64,000 nt of DNA from an uncultured Bacteroidota bacterium (GTDB taxonomy: Bacteria; Bacteroidota; Bacteroidia; B-17B0; Aurantibacillaceae), in the NCBI GenBank assembly GCA_937873155.1, contig CALMVZ010000009.1:1-64000 (forward strand), in the 5' to 3' direction. Below are positions 15,587-24,089 of this stretch, one piece after another. The notes below the pieces were generated by a model, which ran no database searches, had not been told where the DNA came from, and was given only the letters and a program-made list of their open reading frames with translations. The position numbers and the translations under genes were made by a program. Numbering within the stretch: position 1 is the stretch's first letter; each line of letters starts with the position of its first letter.

Positions 15587-15631
15587 CAAAGTTACTATGT
15601 ATTAAAGCAATGTCTTGCTACAATTTGTAGC
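15587..15631 (-). promoter_or_regulatory. palindromic operator plus -7 box (GCTACAAATTGTAGCAA-N20-TAACTTTG)
   Basis: On the minus strand the 17-mer spans 15631-15615, the spacer is exactly 20 bp, and the -7 box TAACTTTG spans 15594-15587, 23 nt before the ATG at 15563. Palindrome, spacer length and box are identical to 2860-2904. Confidence 0.75.
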
Positions 15632-15739
15632 ATTATTTATTTTTTAAATACCTGATAAACAAATTATTACATTGTAAATTGGTATACTGCAAAAATACAG
15701 CCCTACCTTTTTGCTACAAACTCACTCATAAAATAGCCT

Positions 15740-15747
15740 TATATTTG
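15740..15747 (+). promoter_or_regulatory. -7 promoter box (TATATTTG) overlapping the nominal start
   Basis: A perfect TAnnTTTG match whose last base is the first base of the nominal GTG start at 15747; transcription would therefore begin downstream of it. A half-site of the palindrome (TTGCTACAAA, 15711-15720) lies upstream. Confidence 0.6.
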
Positions 15748-15764
15748 TGGCCTCGGTCATTCAC

Positions 15765-18299
15765 TTGTCTAAAACACTGCTCTTCATATTCCTCTTTTCT
15801 ATCAGCGTCTTATTAAATGCACAGCGCGGTAATCGTGAAGGAGGGGGAACTCCTGCAATGGGTCCCGGCAAAATAACGGGCAGGATCACCGATTCGATAA
15901 CCAGGCAGCCACTCGAATACGCTTCAGTAAGTTTAGTAAGAAAACAAAATGATAAAGTGATCGATGGCACCACAACGGATGAGAACGGTTTTTTTAAGAT
16001 CGTGAATCTCCAGGAAGGCTCTTATAAATTGCTGGTCTATTTTATCGGTTATAAAACTGCAACCAAAACGGATATTATTATTACTGAAATTGATCACGAC
16101 GTAAATGTTGGTGAAATTAAATTGACCAGCCTGCAGGTTAAATTAAAAGAAATAGAAGTTTCAACAGAGAAAGCGCTTATCGAAAACAAGATCGATAAAT
16201 TAGTTTATAATGCCGAGAATGATATCACTTCGCAAGGCGGTGTAGCTACCGACATTCTTAAAAAAGTTCCAATGGTAGGTGTGGATGCTGATGGCAATGT
16301 AGAATTGCAAGGTAATCCAAATGTCCGTTTTTTAATTAATGGAAAACCTTCCAGTGTTTTCGGTAATAATATCGCAGATGTTCTTCAAACTATCCTGGCC
16401 GGCCAGATACAAAGTATAGAGGTGATCACAAGTCCGGGAGCGAAATACGATGCCGAAGGAACAGGAGGGATCATCAATATCATTCTTAAAAAAACAGAGA
16501 TCAAAGGGATCAATGGCAATGTTTCGTTAACAGGAGGAACCCGTTTACAGAATGGTTCTTTTAATTTAGCTGCACGTAAGGGAAAGATCGGGATCAATAT
16601 GTTTATCAGCGGCAATGCACAATTATCTGCTTCTACTTTAAATTCAATGAAGCGGACCACTTTCGATACAGCAACAGGAAACTCATCCATTCTGTACCAA
16701 AACGGCAGCAGTGATTTTACCAGGACCGGTTACCAGGGAGGAATGAGTTTTGACTGGAGTCCGACGGAAAGCAATAATTTTATAGGAGGGTTCACTTATA
16801 ATAATCGGACAAACACCAATAAGGGAACCACCAATCGTCAATCTGTTTTGCAGGATGGGAGCGGGACTATACTTTCAGATGTGATCAACGAAGTGATCGC
16901 TGATAATATTTCAAATAACAATTCGTATGACTGGAACCTGAATTACAAACGGAAATTTAAAAAGGAAGGGCAGGAACTGGATCTGCAATACAATTCTTCG
17001 GTGTCAGAGAATTATTCTTTTTACCTGCAAAAACAAAAGTATATAACACCTGATTCAGTGTTCAGCGGTTCTCAGGGAAAAAATCCGGGTTCTGATATGC
17101 AAACGAATATTTCCCTGAACTACACGCATCCGGTTTCAGAAAAATTAGTATTTGAAGGCGGATTAAAAATTGTTCTGTTGAATATTAACAGTGATTCAAA
17201 GATCTTTTTGTTGGATCCTGCAACTGGGGATTATTCGTTGAGTGATGCGCAATCTAATTCGGTGGATTATTCGCGGAACGTTTATGCCGGCTATTTGTCA
17301 TCCACATTCAAACTTAAATTCATTGATGTGAAACTTGGAGTTCGTAATGAATATACAGAAACTAATGTTTCTTTCTCGAATGGCGGAAAAGCAAATATCG
17401 AACCTTATAATACGGTTGTTCCCGCTTGTATCGTATCGAGATCTTTTAAGAAGAATCAAACCTTCAAACTTAGTTACTCATACAGAATTCAGCGTCCTGA
17501 TTATCGCGATCTTAATCCCTTTGTGAATGCAAGTGATCCGAAAAATGTTTCTACCGGAAATTCTAATTTAAAACCTGAGACGACGGACATCGTTGAGTTA
17601 GGTTATAGCAGATTCTTCGAAAAGGGGATAAATCTTAATGTCAACGTGTTCTACAGAGGCAGACGTGATGATATCCAAGGCTACACCCGTTTTTATCCTT
17701 CTTACCAGATCGGTGATTCAACTTACTATAATGTAGCAGTAAGTACGCGTGAAAATATTGGAGCTGAAGATAATTTTGGCATGAATATATTTCTATCAGC
17801 AAGTATTAAACGAAAATTCACTTTGCGCAGTAATATTTCTTTATTCCAGCGATATATTTATAATAATATTGATCCCGGTTCAAATATCAGTGGATTCAAT
17901 TACAGGGCCAATCTCAATCTATCATACCAGGTCACAAGTACTTTTATTATTGAAGTGTTCGGTAATTTTAATTCACCACGTTTAAATGTACAAGGTATGC
18001 AGCCTGCTTTCTCAACCTATAATTTTGCCTTAAGGAAACAATTCTTCAATAAAAAAATGAGTATCGCCTTCATGGCAACAAACCCATTCGATAAATATGT
18101 GAATCAAAAATCGGAGACCAAGGGTGTAAATTTTGAAACTACAACTTTACGGCAATTACCTTACCGTTCATTCGGATTGAACCTCACCTGGAAATTCGGA
18201 AAACTGGAATTCAGCAGAAGAAAGCGTGACAATGAAGATGTGAATCTGACAGAGCCGCCGATGCAGGAAAAAGACAAAGAGGGCGGCCGTGGAAATTAA
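15765..18299 (+). CDS. TonB-dependent receptor-like outer-membrane protein (carboxypeptidase-regulatory type)
   Basis: The start is placed at TTG 15765 (SKTLLFIFLFSISVLLNAQ, a good signal peptide), because GTG 15747 overlaps the -7 box; 844 aa. Order: a CarboxypepD regulatory-like domain (about residues 35-125, GKITGRITDSITRQPLEYAS), a plug-like domain (about 140-245, KIDKLVYNAENDITSQGG, VLQTILAGQIQSIEVITSPG) and a C-terminal outer-membrane barrel (OMP_b-brl_3 type) ending RSFGLNLTWKFGKLEF. No SusD partner follows, so it is the barrel family that acts without SusD. Ligand unknown. Its stop codon overlaps that of the convergent aminotransferase gene. Confidence 0.88.
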   Translation: MSKTLLFIFLFSISVLLNAQRGNREGGGTPAMGPGKITGRITDSITRQPLEYASVSLVRKQNDKVIDGTTTDENGFFKIVNLQEGSYKLLVYFIGYKTATKTDIIITEIDHDVNVGEIKLTSLQVKLKEIEVSTEKALIENKIDKLVYNAENDITSQGGVATDILKKVPMVGVDADGNVELQGNPNVRFLINGKPSSVFGNNIADVLQTILAGQIQSIEVITSPGAKYDAEGTGGIINIILKKTEIKGINGNVSLTGGTRLQNGSFNLAARKGKIGINMFISGNAQLSASTLNSMKRTTFDTATGNSSILYQNGSSDFTRTGYQGGMSFDWSPTESNNFIGGFTYNNRTNTNKGTTNRQSVLQDGSGTILSDVINEVIADNISNNNSYDWNLNYKRKFKKEGQELDLQYNSSVSENYSFYLQKQKYITPDSVFSGSQGKNPGSDMQTNISLNYTHPVSEKLVFEGGLKIVLLNINSDSKIFLLDPATGDYSLSDAQSNSVDYSRNVYAGYLSSTFKLKFIDVKLGVRNEYTETNVSFSNGGKANIEPYNTVVPACIVSRSFKKNQTFKLSYSYRIQRPDYRDLNPFVNASDPKNVSTGNSNLKPETTDIVELGYSRFFEKGINLNVNVFYRGRRDDIQGYTRFYPSYQIGDSTYYNVAVSTRENIGAEDNFGMNIFLSASIKRKFTLRSNISLFQRYIYNNIDPGSNISGFNYRANLNLSYQVTSTFIIEVFGNFNSPRLNVQGMQPAFSTYNFALRKQFFNKKMSIAFMATNPFDKYVNQKSETKGVNFETTTLRQLPYRSFGLNLTWKFGKLEFSRRKRDNEDVNLTEPPMQEKDKEGGRGN

Positions 18300-19483
18300 G
18301 CGGTTTCGATAACTTTCAGAATGATCTCTAAAGCTGCCCTTAATTCCTTATTCGTAATGATTAACGGAGGAGCGATCCGCGTGGCAGTAGAACAATGTAG
18401 GAACCAATCTACAATTATACCTTCTTTTATACAAGAATTAATGATATCCATGTTCAAAGCCGTATCGCCGAATTCAACTGCGCATAAAGCACCGGCAACA
18501 CGAACTTCCTTTATTTTAGGATGAACCATCATTTCGATAATGATCTTTTCAATTTCATCGGCTCTTAAATATACTTTCTCTTCAACTAATACTTCCAATG
18601 TTGCTTTAGCTGCTGCTACACAAACAGCGTTCCCTCCAAATGTAGTAACATGCCCAAGTATAGGATTATTTGTTAAGCAACTCATTAATTTCTCATTCGC
18701 CACAAAAGCACCGATCGGTAAACCGCCGCCCATGCCTTTTGCAATTAAAAGAACATCAGGCGTTACATTGTAATGCTCAAACGCAAATAACAGTCCTGTT
18801 CTCCCGAATCCGCTTTGGATCTCATCAAAAATTAAAAGCGTGCAGGTCTCATCACATTTCTTTCTTAACTCTTGTAAGAATTTCGTATTTGCTTTATGGA
18901 TTCCTGCTTCTCCCTGTATAGGTTCAATAATTACACAGGCGGTCTTATTGGTGATCTGATCAAGATCTGAAAAATGATTGAATTCAATTTGTTTTACATC
19001 GGGTAGCAGCGGACGGAAACTTTGTTTGTAGTCTTCATTTCCCATTACGCTTAAAGCGCCATGAGTGCTTCCGTGATATGAATTTTTGAAACAAATGATC
19101 TCACTTCTTCCTGTAACACGTTTCGCTAATTTTAAAGCGCCTTCTGTAGCTTCAGTTCCTGAATTTGTGAAGTAAATGCAGTTCAATGAAGAGGGTAATA
19201 ATGAAGTGAGTAATTTTGCATACTGCGTTTGCGGATGCTGGATGTACTCCCCGTAAACCATCAAGTGCATATAAGTTTTAGCCTGCTCATTAATGGCTGC
19301 AACAACTTTTGGATGACAATGGCCTAAATTACTTACAGATATTCCACTGATCAGATCAGTATATTTTTTTCCAGTAACGTCGGTCATGTAAATACCTTCT
19401 GCACTTACGATCTCTAATCCAAGTGGAGTAGGTGACGTTTGTGCGACGTTATGCAAAAAAATATTTCGGTGGTTAATATTCAT
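18296..19483 (-). CDS. class III PLP-dependent aminotransferase (acetylornithine/ornithine type)
   Basis: A 395-aa fold-type I aminotransferase of class III. Seen: NSGTEATEGALKLAKRVTG (cofactor phosphate loop), YHGSTHGALSVMG, VIIEPIQGEAGI, LLIFDEIQSGFGRTG with Asp220 and Gln223, and LIAKGMGGGLPIGA with the Schiff-base Lys249. The group includes acetylornithine, ornithine and 4-aminobutyrate aminotransferases; the exact substrate cannot be decided and no arginine-pathway genes are adjacent. The ATG directly follows the TAA of the methyltransferase gene upstream (zero spacing), pointing to translational coupling. Its stop overlaps the stop of the convergent receptor gene. Confidence 0.9.
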   Translation of the reverse strand: MNINHRNIFLHNVAQTSPTPLGLEIVSAEGIYMTDVTGKKYTDLISGISVSNLGHCHPKVVAAINEQAKTYMHLMVYGEYIQHPQTQYAKLLTSLLPSSLNCIYFTNSGTEATEGALKLAKRVTGRSEIICFKNSYHGSTHGALSVMGNEDYKQSFRPLLPDVKQIEFNHFSDLDQITNKTACVIIEPIQGEAGIHKANTKFLQELRKKCDETCTLLIFDEIQSGFGRTGLLFAFEHYNVTPDVLLIAKGMGGGLPIGAFVANEKLMSCLTNNPILGHVTTFGGNAVCVAAAKATLEVLVEEKVYLRADEIEKIIIEMMVHPKIKEVRVAGALCAVEFGDTALNMDIINSCIKEGIIVDWFLHCSTATRIAPPLIITNKELRAALEIILKVIETA

Positions 19484-20065
19484 TTATTTTTTAGTAAGGT
19501 TGATAAATAATTCCCTTCCTTCTCTGGGTTTTATTGAATTATAACACTTATCAAATGTATTAAATTCGAAATAAGGAGAAAAGTATTTAACGTATTCTTC
19601 CTTATTTCCCCCGAAAGGTGGTTTATCAATATTCAAAACATCATCGAATAAAACACCAACCAGTTTCCCTTTTGGTTTTAGTAAAGAAAATGTGTGTTTT
19701 ATGTAAGCCGACCTTAGTTTAGGATCAATGGCGCAGAAAAAAGTTTGTTCAATGATCAGGTCGTATTGCCCTTTGTGTTGGAAGAAATCTTCCTGTATCA
19801 ATTGCGATGCAGGAAAATCTTTGCAGCGTTGTTTGATATTCTTTAAAGGTGCTTCAGCAAAATCCAAAACAAAAACGTTTTTGAATCCGTTATTGAATAA
19901 ATATTCTGCTTCATAAGAATTACCGGCACCCGGAATTAAAATTTTCAGTGATTTATCTTTTAACTGATCGAAATAGGTTTTAAGCGGAGTTGTGATATCG
20001 CCTGCATCCCAGCCAAAATCGTTTTCCACGTAACGGCTGTTCCAATATGCACTGCTCAAAAACAT
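19484..20065 (-). CDS. SAM-dependent methyltransferase (TPMT-like)
   Basis: A 193-aa class I methyltransferase of the thiopurine S-methyltransferase-like family. The entry segment YWNSRYVENDFGWDAGDITTPL and the SAM loop LKILIPGAGNSYEAEYLF are characteristic, followed by VFVLDFAEAPL (acidic strand-2 end) and YDLIIEQTFFCAIDP, where the family has DxxFFCAL-like residues. Members methylate thiols, selenium or other small nucleophiles; a detoxification role is possible but not shown. It sits between a CNNM transporter gene and an aminotransferase gene with no intergenic bases on either side (TAA then ATG). Confidence 0.87.
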   Translation of the reverse strand: MFLSSAYWNSRYVENDFGWDAGDITTPLKTYFDQLKDKSLKILIPGAGNSYEAEYLFNNGFKNVFVLDFAEAPLKNIKQRCKDFPASQLIQEDFFQHKGQYDLIIEQTFFCAIDPKLRSAYIKHTFSLLKPKGKLVGVLFDDVLNIDKPPFGGNKEEYVKYFSPYFEFNTFDKCYNSIKPREGRELFINLTKK

Positions 20066-21361
20066 TTACTGCGGCGGATTAACTAATTTCAGGCGAATAC
20101 TCTCTACACTTTGTTGGCTTCGTTTAAGAATAGTGATCTCATACCCGTCGGCAATACGTTTATCGTTTACAGGAGGAATTCTTCCGAACACATAATTCAC
20201 ATAACCTGAAACTGTTTCGTAATGCGGGCTTTCAGGAAGTGCAGCCGGCAAAGCATTATTCACATCCACCATGCTGGATTGTGCATTCACAACAAACTCT
20301 GTATCGCTTTTCTTTTCCACGTCCGGTTTTTCCTCATCGTGTTCGTCCTGGATCTCACCAACTAATTCTTCAATGATATCTTCCATTGTGATGATCCCTG
20401 CTGTAGCGCCACGTTCATTGGTAACAACGGCCATCTGTATATGATGCTTTTGGAAATCACGTAAGAGTTCATTGATCTTCATACTTTCCGGCACGAAATG
20501 AACCGAACGCATAATATCTTTAATGCTTTTGAATCTGTTTTCCACAACCGCTTTTAAAAGATCTTTGCTGTGAACGATCCCGATCACATTATCAATATCA
20601 CCCAAATAAACCGGCATACGCGAAAAACCTTCTTCGATAATTTGTTTGATCATTTCGTCGCGGCCTACCTCGACATCTAAAGCAACTACACGGTTAGTAG
20701 GAACTAAAATTTGTTTTACAATCCGGTCATCAAAATCAAAAACGTTCTGGATCAATTCATTTTCACTTGGTTTAATGGCGCCGCCTTCTTCACTCTCGGT
20801 CAATATTAAACGTAATTCCTCTTCAGTATGTACATCTTCTTCAATTGTTTTAATGCCAACCAGTTTTAAAATTAAGTTAGATGATTTATTAAGTAACCAT
20901 ATGAAAGGGCTAAAAATGAAATAAAAAATTCTTAATGGCCAGGAAATAAGAAGGGAAGTTTGCAGGGAATAACGGATCCCGATCATTTTTGGTATTTGTT
21001 CGCCGAGAGTAATATGTAAAAATGTAATTAAAGCAAATGCTACCGGTATGGATATGCTATGAACTGCTGTTTCGTTTAAAGAAGTATTAAACCGGTGAAA
21101 AATATTTATTACCAAAGCCGCAACAACCCGTTCACCGATCCAGCCTAAACCTAAACTGGCTAATGTAATTCCTAATTGCGCAGCTGAAAGATAAGCGTCT
21201 AATTTTTCCAACAATGAACGGGCCATTTTTGCACGTTTACTGCCTTTCTGAACTTTAAGGTCTAGTTGGGAGGCCCGTACTTTTACGAGCGAGAACTCCG
21301 CGGCCACAAAGAAACCGTTAAGAAATACGAGTAGAAAGGTAATTAAAAGGTCTAATGCCAT
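20066..21361 (-). CDS. hemolysin C/CorC family protein (CNNM + CBS pair)
   Basis: A 431-aa membrane protein. An N-terminal CNNM/DUF21 domain with about four membrane segments (residues 1-180, starting LLITFLLVFLNGFFVAAEFSLVKVR) is followed by a CBS pair (about 205-330, VKQILVPTNRVVALDVEVG, MPVYLGDIDNVIGIVHSKDL, MAVVTNERGATAGIITMEDI) and a CorC_HlyC transporter-associated domain. The family is linked to Mg/Co efflux and, in gliding Bacteroidota, to GldE-like proteins; I cannot choose between these. A -7 box 8 nt before the ATG makes it the promoter-proximal gene of a three-gene run with zero-length junctions. Confidence 0.9.
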   Translation of the reverse strand: MALDLLITFLLVFLNGFFVAAEFSLVKVRASQLDLKVQKGSKRAKMARSLLEKLDAYLSAAQLGITLASLGLGWIGERVVAALVINIFHRFNTSLNETAVHSISIPVAFALITFLHITLGEQIPKMIGIRYSLQTSLLISWPLRIFYFIFSPFIWLLNKSSNLILKLVGIKTIEEDVHTEEELRLILTESEEGGAIKPSENELIQNVFDFDDRIVKQILVPTNRVVALDVEVGRDEMIKQIIEEGFSRMPVYLGDIDNVIGIVHSKDLLKAVVENRFKSIKDIMRSVHFVPESMKINELLRDFQKHHIQMAVVTNERGATAGIITMEDIIEELVGEIQDEHDEEKPDVEKKSDTEFVVNAQSSMVDVNNALPAALPESPHYETVSGYVNYVFGRIPPVNDKRIADGYEITILKRSQQSVESIRLKLVNPPQ

Positions 21362-21369
21362 GCTTTATA

Positions 21370-21377
21370 CAAATATA
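21370..21377 (-). promoter_or_regulatory. -7 promoter box (TATATTTG)
   Basis: A perfect TAnnTTTG match on the minus strand, 8 nt before the ATG at 21361, at the head of the CNNM-methyltransferase-aminotransferase run. Confidence 0.55.
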
Positions 21378-21406
21378 TCAAAATTGACGGATTAATAAAA
21401 TGGATC

Positions 21407-22129
21407 TCATTTGCCGCAGGTGATCTTTACAAATGCAGTGTGAACGTTTTGATTAGTATCAAGATACATTTTCTCTGCTAAAAGTACATCATCGTTCATC
21501 CAGGTAATATGGTCAGCGCCCCATTTGCTAAGTTCACGGCTCCAATTTGGTTTTATTGAATCCTGTATTACGTCGTACATTTGAATACCATTGAAAACAA
21601 AACCTGCCTGCAGATCAAAACAGGAAGCGGCAACGTATTTTTTATTTGGCGAGACAGAAGGTGTGCCGCACATGTAAGTTTCTTTTCCATTCTCCGCATT
21701 CACCATTAAGTAAGCAAACGCTTCGTAAAATCCAACATAGAACAAATGATAATTCAATGGTTTTACTTTCCCTAAATATTTGTATTCGGTAAGATCATCT
21801 GCACCTTCTACATAAGGTTTGTTGATCAGTTTTTTTATGCTGTTATCTTTTAAGGTTAAAAAAATGGTATCACCGTTCCTTTTTACTTCAGGATTTTTTG
21901 CGAAGTTATTTTTTTCTGAAGTATCCGGTTTTTGTGTAAAGAAATTCTTGAATACCGTTTCGGTTGTATCTATAACATAAAGTAAATTCCTGCCTCCGAA
22001 AAAAGTATCGGTCTCGGAAATTAAAGTTTTTGCTTCAGGAATTGTAACAACCGGTGCTTCTTTCGTTCCTGTGCTACAGGAAATAAGTAAGATAGTGATG
22101 AGCGCAAGAAGACTGACTCGAGGATTCAT
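21407..22129 (-). CDS. hypothetical lipoprotein
   Basis: A 240-aa protein with lipobox LLISC (Cys18 after MNPRVSLLALITILL), hence a lipid-anchored envelope protein. The mature part mixes beta strands and aromatic residues (GGRNLLYVIDTTE, YHLFYVGFYEAFAYLMVN) and looks like an eight-strand beta protein; the GKETYMCGTPSVSPNKKYVAAS segment resembles a beta-propeller blade. No family is recognised. Its ATG directly abuts the TAA of the upstream HTH gene, so the two are one transcription and probably one translation unit. Confidence 0.7.
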   Translation of the reverse strand: MNPRVSLLALITILLISCSTGTKEAPVVTIPEAKTLISETDTFFGGRNLLYVIDTTETVFKNFFTQKPDTSEKNNFAKNPEVKRNGDTIFLTLKDNSIKKLINKPYVEGADDLTEYKYLGKVKPLNYHLFYVGFYEAFAYLMVNAENGKETYMCGTPSVSPNKKYVAASCFDLQAGFVFNGIQMYDVIQDSIKPNWSRELSKWGADHITWMNDDVLLAEKMYLDTNQNVHTAFVKITCGK

Positions 22130-22474
22130 TTATTTACGTTTATTAAGTTGTTCTTGTTTTTCTGCGATCATTTTTTTGAGAAGCGCGATCTCGTCAGATA
22201 AGTCGTTTTGATCTTTTTGTTCATCATCTTCCCAAAGCTTATTGATGTAATATGGCTTTTCATTCGTATTGTAATAAGGCTGATTGGAACGGAAAAAACT
22301 ATATAATGGAATTTTTAATCCTTTCGAGATCAATTCAAGTGTGCGTAATTCCAAACGTTTTGTTTCTAATGCAGTAGAAAGAGCATCTTCGCTCATGCCA
22401 ACGTATTCGGCGAGATCTTTGAAAGAGTACTTTTCTTTTTGTAATATTTCGAGAACCTTTTCTTTTAAGTCCAT
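22130..22474 (-). CDS. XRE-like helix-turn-helix protein with coiled-coil tail
   Basis: A 114-aa protein. Residues 5-58 form a lambda-repressor-like HTH (EKYSFKDLAEYVGMSEDALS as helices 2-3, then LELRTLELISKGLKIPLYSFF). The C-terminus (about 90-114, LSDEIALLKKMIAEKQEQLNKRK) is a short coiled coil that should dimerise it. A linker rich in Tyr and Asn joins them. Such proteins are common in Bacteroidota as small regulators. A TAATTTTA box lies just upstream. The lipoprotein gene follows with zero spacing, so the regulator may control its own operon (inference). Confidence 0.8.
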   Translation of the reverse strand: MDLKEKVLEILQKEKYSFKDLAEYVGMSEDALSTALETKRLELRTLELISKGLKIPLYSFFRSNQPYYNTNEKPYYINKLWEDDEQKDQNDLSDEIALLKKMIAEKQEQLNKRK

Positions 22475-22501
22475 AGCGAGTATAAAATTAATAAAAATCC
22501 T

Positions 22502-24004
22502 TTATTTAACGCCGCCCATTAGTTTTTTCATAACAGGAGAAATTGCAATTACCGCTACTCCGATCACCAATGAATAGAGTCCCAATTGCTTATAGCCTTC
22601 AGTATACACCATCATTTTTTCGTAATTGGTTGAATTTTCTGAAGCTTCAGCAATATTTGCACCTAATAGTCCTGCGAAGTATTGTCCATACGCGCTGGCT
22701 AAGAACCACATGCCCATAGCAACAGCTTGTAATTTCGTTGGCGATAATTTTGTCATCACCGACATGCCGATAGGCGATAAGCACAATTCACCAAAAGTAA
22801 TAATGAACCAGCCGAAAGTAAATACGCCTAATGATGTTACACCATTCTCGTTACTGAAAAAGCGTGTGTAATAGAAAATATAAAAGCCAATTGCGAGAAA
22901 AATAAAGCCTAACCCGAATTTTACGATCGTGTTGGGTTCAATTTTCTTTTTATTCATCCAGATCCACAAGATCCCTAATGGTGCAGCAAACAGAATTACG
23001 AATAATGAATTCGCGGAATTATTTACACTGTTTGAATCCAGTTCCATTCCTAAAACAGAACTATGAAGATTATCGGCCGCAAAATAACTTAAAGATCCGC
23101 CACTCTGTTCGAAGAATGCCCAGAAAAAAATAGAAAAGAACATGAACAGAAGAGCAGCAATTAATTTTTTATTCTCATTCCAACTGTAATTCCGCATTTC
23201 AAAAACGAGATAGATCACCGATACAGGGCCGATGATATACATGAACCAATCCGTATACTCAGTTTTAGATACCATGGTGATCACAACCGGGATCAAAGCT
23301 AATGAGCCCGCATATGTAAGCACTTCATAAAGTATTTTCTTTTTTGGTTCCAGGTGTGTGATCGGGGAGTTACCAATGCTCCCTAAACTTTTTTGCGTGT
23401 AAATAAATGTGATCAAACTAACGAACATAACGATCGAAGCAAGACCAAAAGCAACATTCCATTCTAAACCTTCAGGAACTGAACTTGCAAAAAGAGCGCG
23501 TTTACCAATAGCAATGCAAAGATAACCGCCAATTAAAGCACCAAGATTTACCCCTGCATAGAATAAAGAAAAACCTGCATCAGTCCTTGGGTCGCCATCT
23601 TTATACAAGCGTCCCACCATTGATGAAATGTTAGGTTTAAAAAAACCTGTACCGATAATATTAAATCCGATACCGATGAAGAAGAATTGTTTAGGATCGA
23701 TCGCAAGAACAACGCTGCCGATGATCATCAGTAACCCGCCCCAGAATAAAGATCGTCTGTAACCTAATATCTGATCGGCAAAGAAACCGCCAATGAAAGT
23801 AAACGCGTAAACAAATGCCTGCGATGCGCCGTATTGAAGGTTTGCTTTTACTTCATCAAAACCTAACTGATGAACCATGAAGAACGCGAGCATCCCGCGC
23901 ATACCGTAGAAACTGAAACGTTCCCACATTTCACTGAAGAATAAATACCAAAGTTGTTTCGGGTATTTTCCTTTAAAATTTTGTATTTCTTCCAGGGTTT
24001 GCAT
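22502..24004 (-). CDS. proton-dependent oligopeptide transporter (POT/PTR2 family MFS)
   Basis: A 500-aa inner-membrane symporter importing di- and tripeptides with protons. The signature ExxERFxxYGMRG is seen as EMWERFSFYGMRGMLAFF (residues 25-42, first helix), and the second PTR2 motif as GFFKPNISSMVGRLY and FSLFYAGVNLGALIGGYL. About 12-14 membrane segments. The closing motif FAELCLSPIG of the family appears as FGELCLSPIGMSVMTKL. It lies in tandem with a longer paralogue at 24090-25781, separated by an 80-bp hairpin repeat. Confidence 0.93.
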   Translation of the reverse strand: MQTLEEIQNFKGKYPKQLWYLFFSEMWERFSFYGMRGMLAFFMVHQLGFDEVKANLQYGASQAFVYAFTFIGGFFADQILGYRRSLFWGGLLMIIGSVVLAIDPKQFFFIGIGFNIIGTGFFKPNISSMVGRLYKDGDPRTDAGFSLFYAGVNLGALIGGYLCIAIGKRALFASSVPEGLEWNVAFGLASIVMFVSLITFIYTQKSLGSIGNSPITHLEPKKKILYEVLTYAGSLALIPVVITMVSKTEYTDWFMYIIGPVSVIYLVFEMRNYSWNENKKLIAALLFMFFSIFFWAFFEQSGGSLSYFAADNLHSSVLGMELDSNSVNNSANSLFVILFAAPLGILWIWMNKKKIEPNTIVKFGLGFIFLAIGFYIFYYTRFFSNENGVTSLGVFTFGWFIITFGELCLSPIGMSVMTKLSPTKLQAVAMGMWFLASAYGQYFAGLLGANIAEASENSTNYEKMMVYTEGYKQLGLYSLVIGVAVIAISPVMKKLMGGVK

Positions 24005-24010
24005 CTGCAG

Positions 24011-24082
24011 TTATAAGGTTATTAAGTTATTAGTAATAGAGCTGTAAAAAAGGTTAACTAATAACCTTGGAGCTTTATAACG
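24011..24082. repeat. intergenic inverted repeat made of degenerate short units
   Basis: The left arm TTATAAGGTTATTAAGTTAT and the right arm around AATAACCTTGGAGCTTTATAA pair imperfectly. It separates the two peptide transporter genes and is similar in style to repeats at 25857, 26693, 46312 and 47232. Confidence 0.6.
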
Positions 24083-24089
24083 TTTAACC

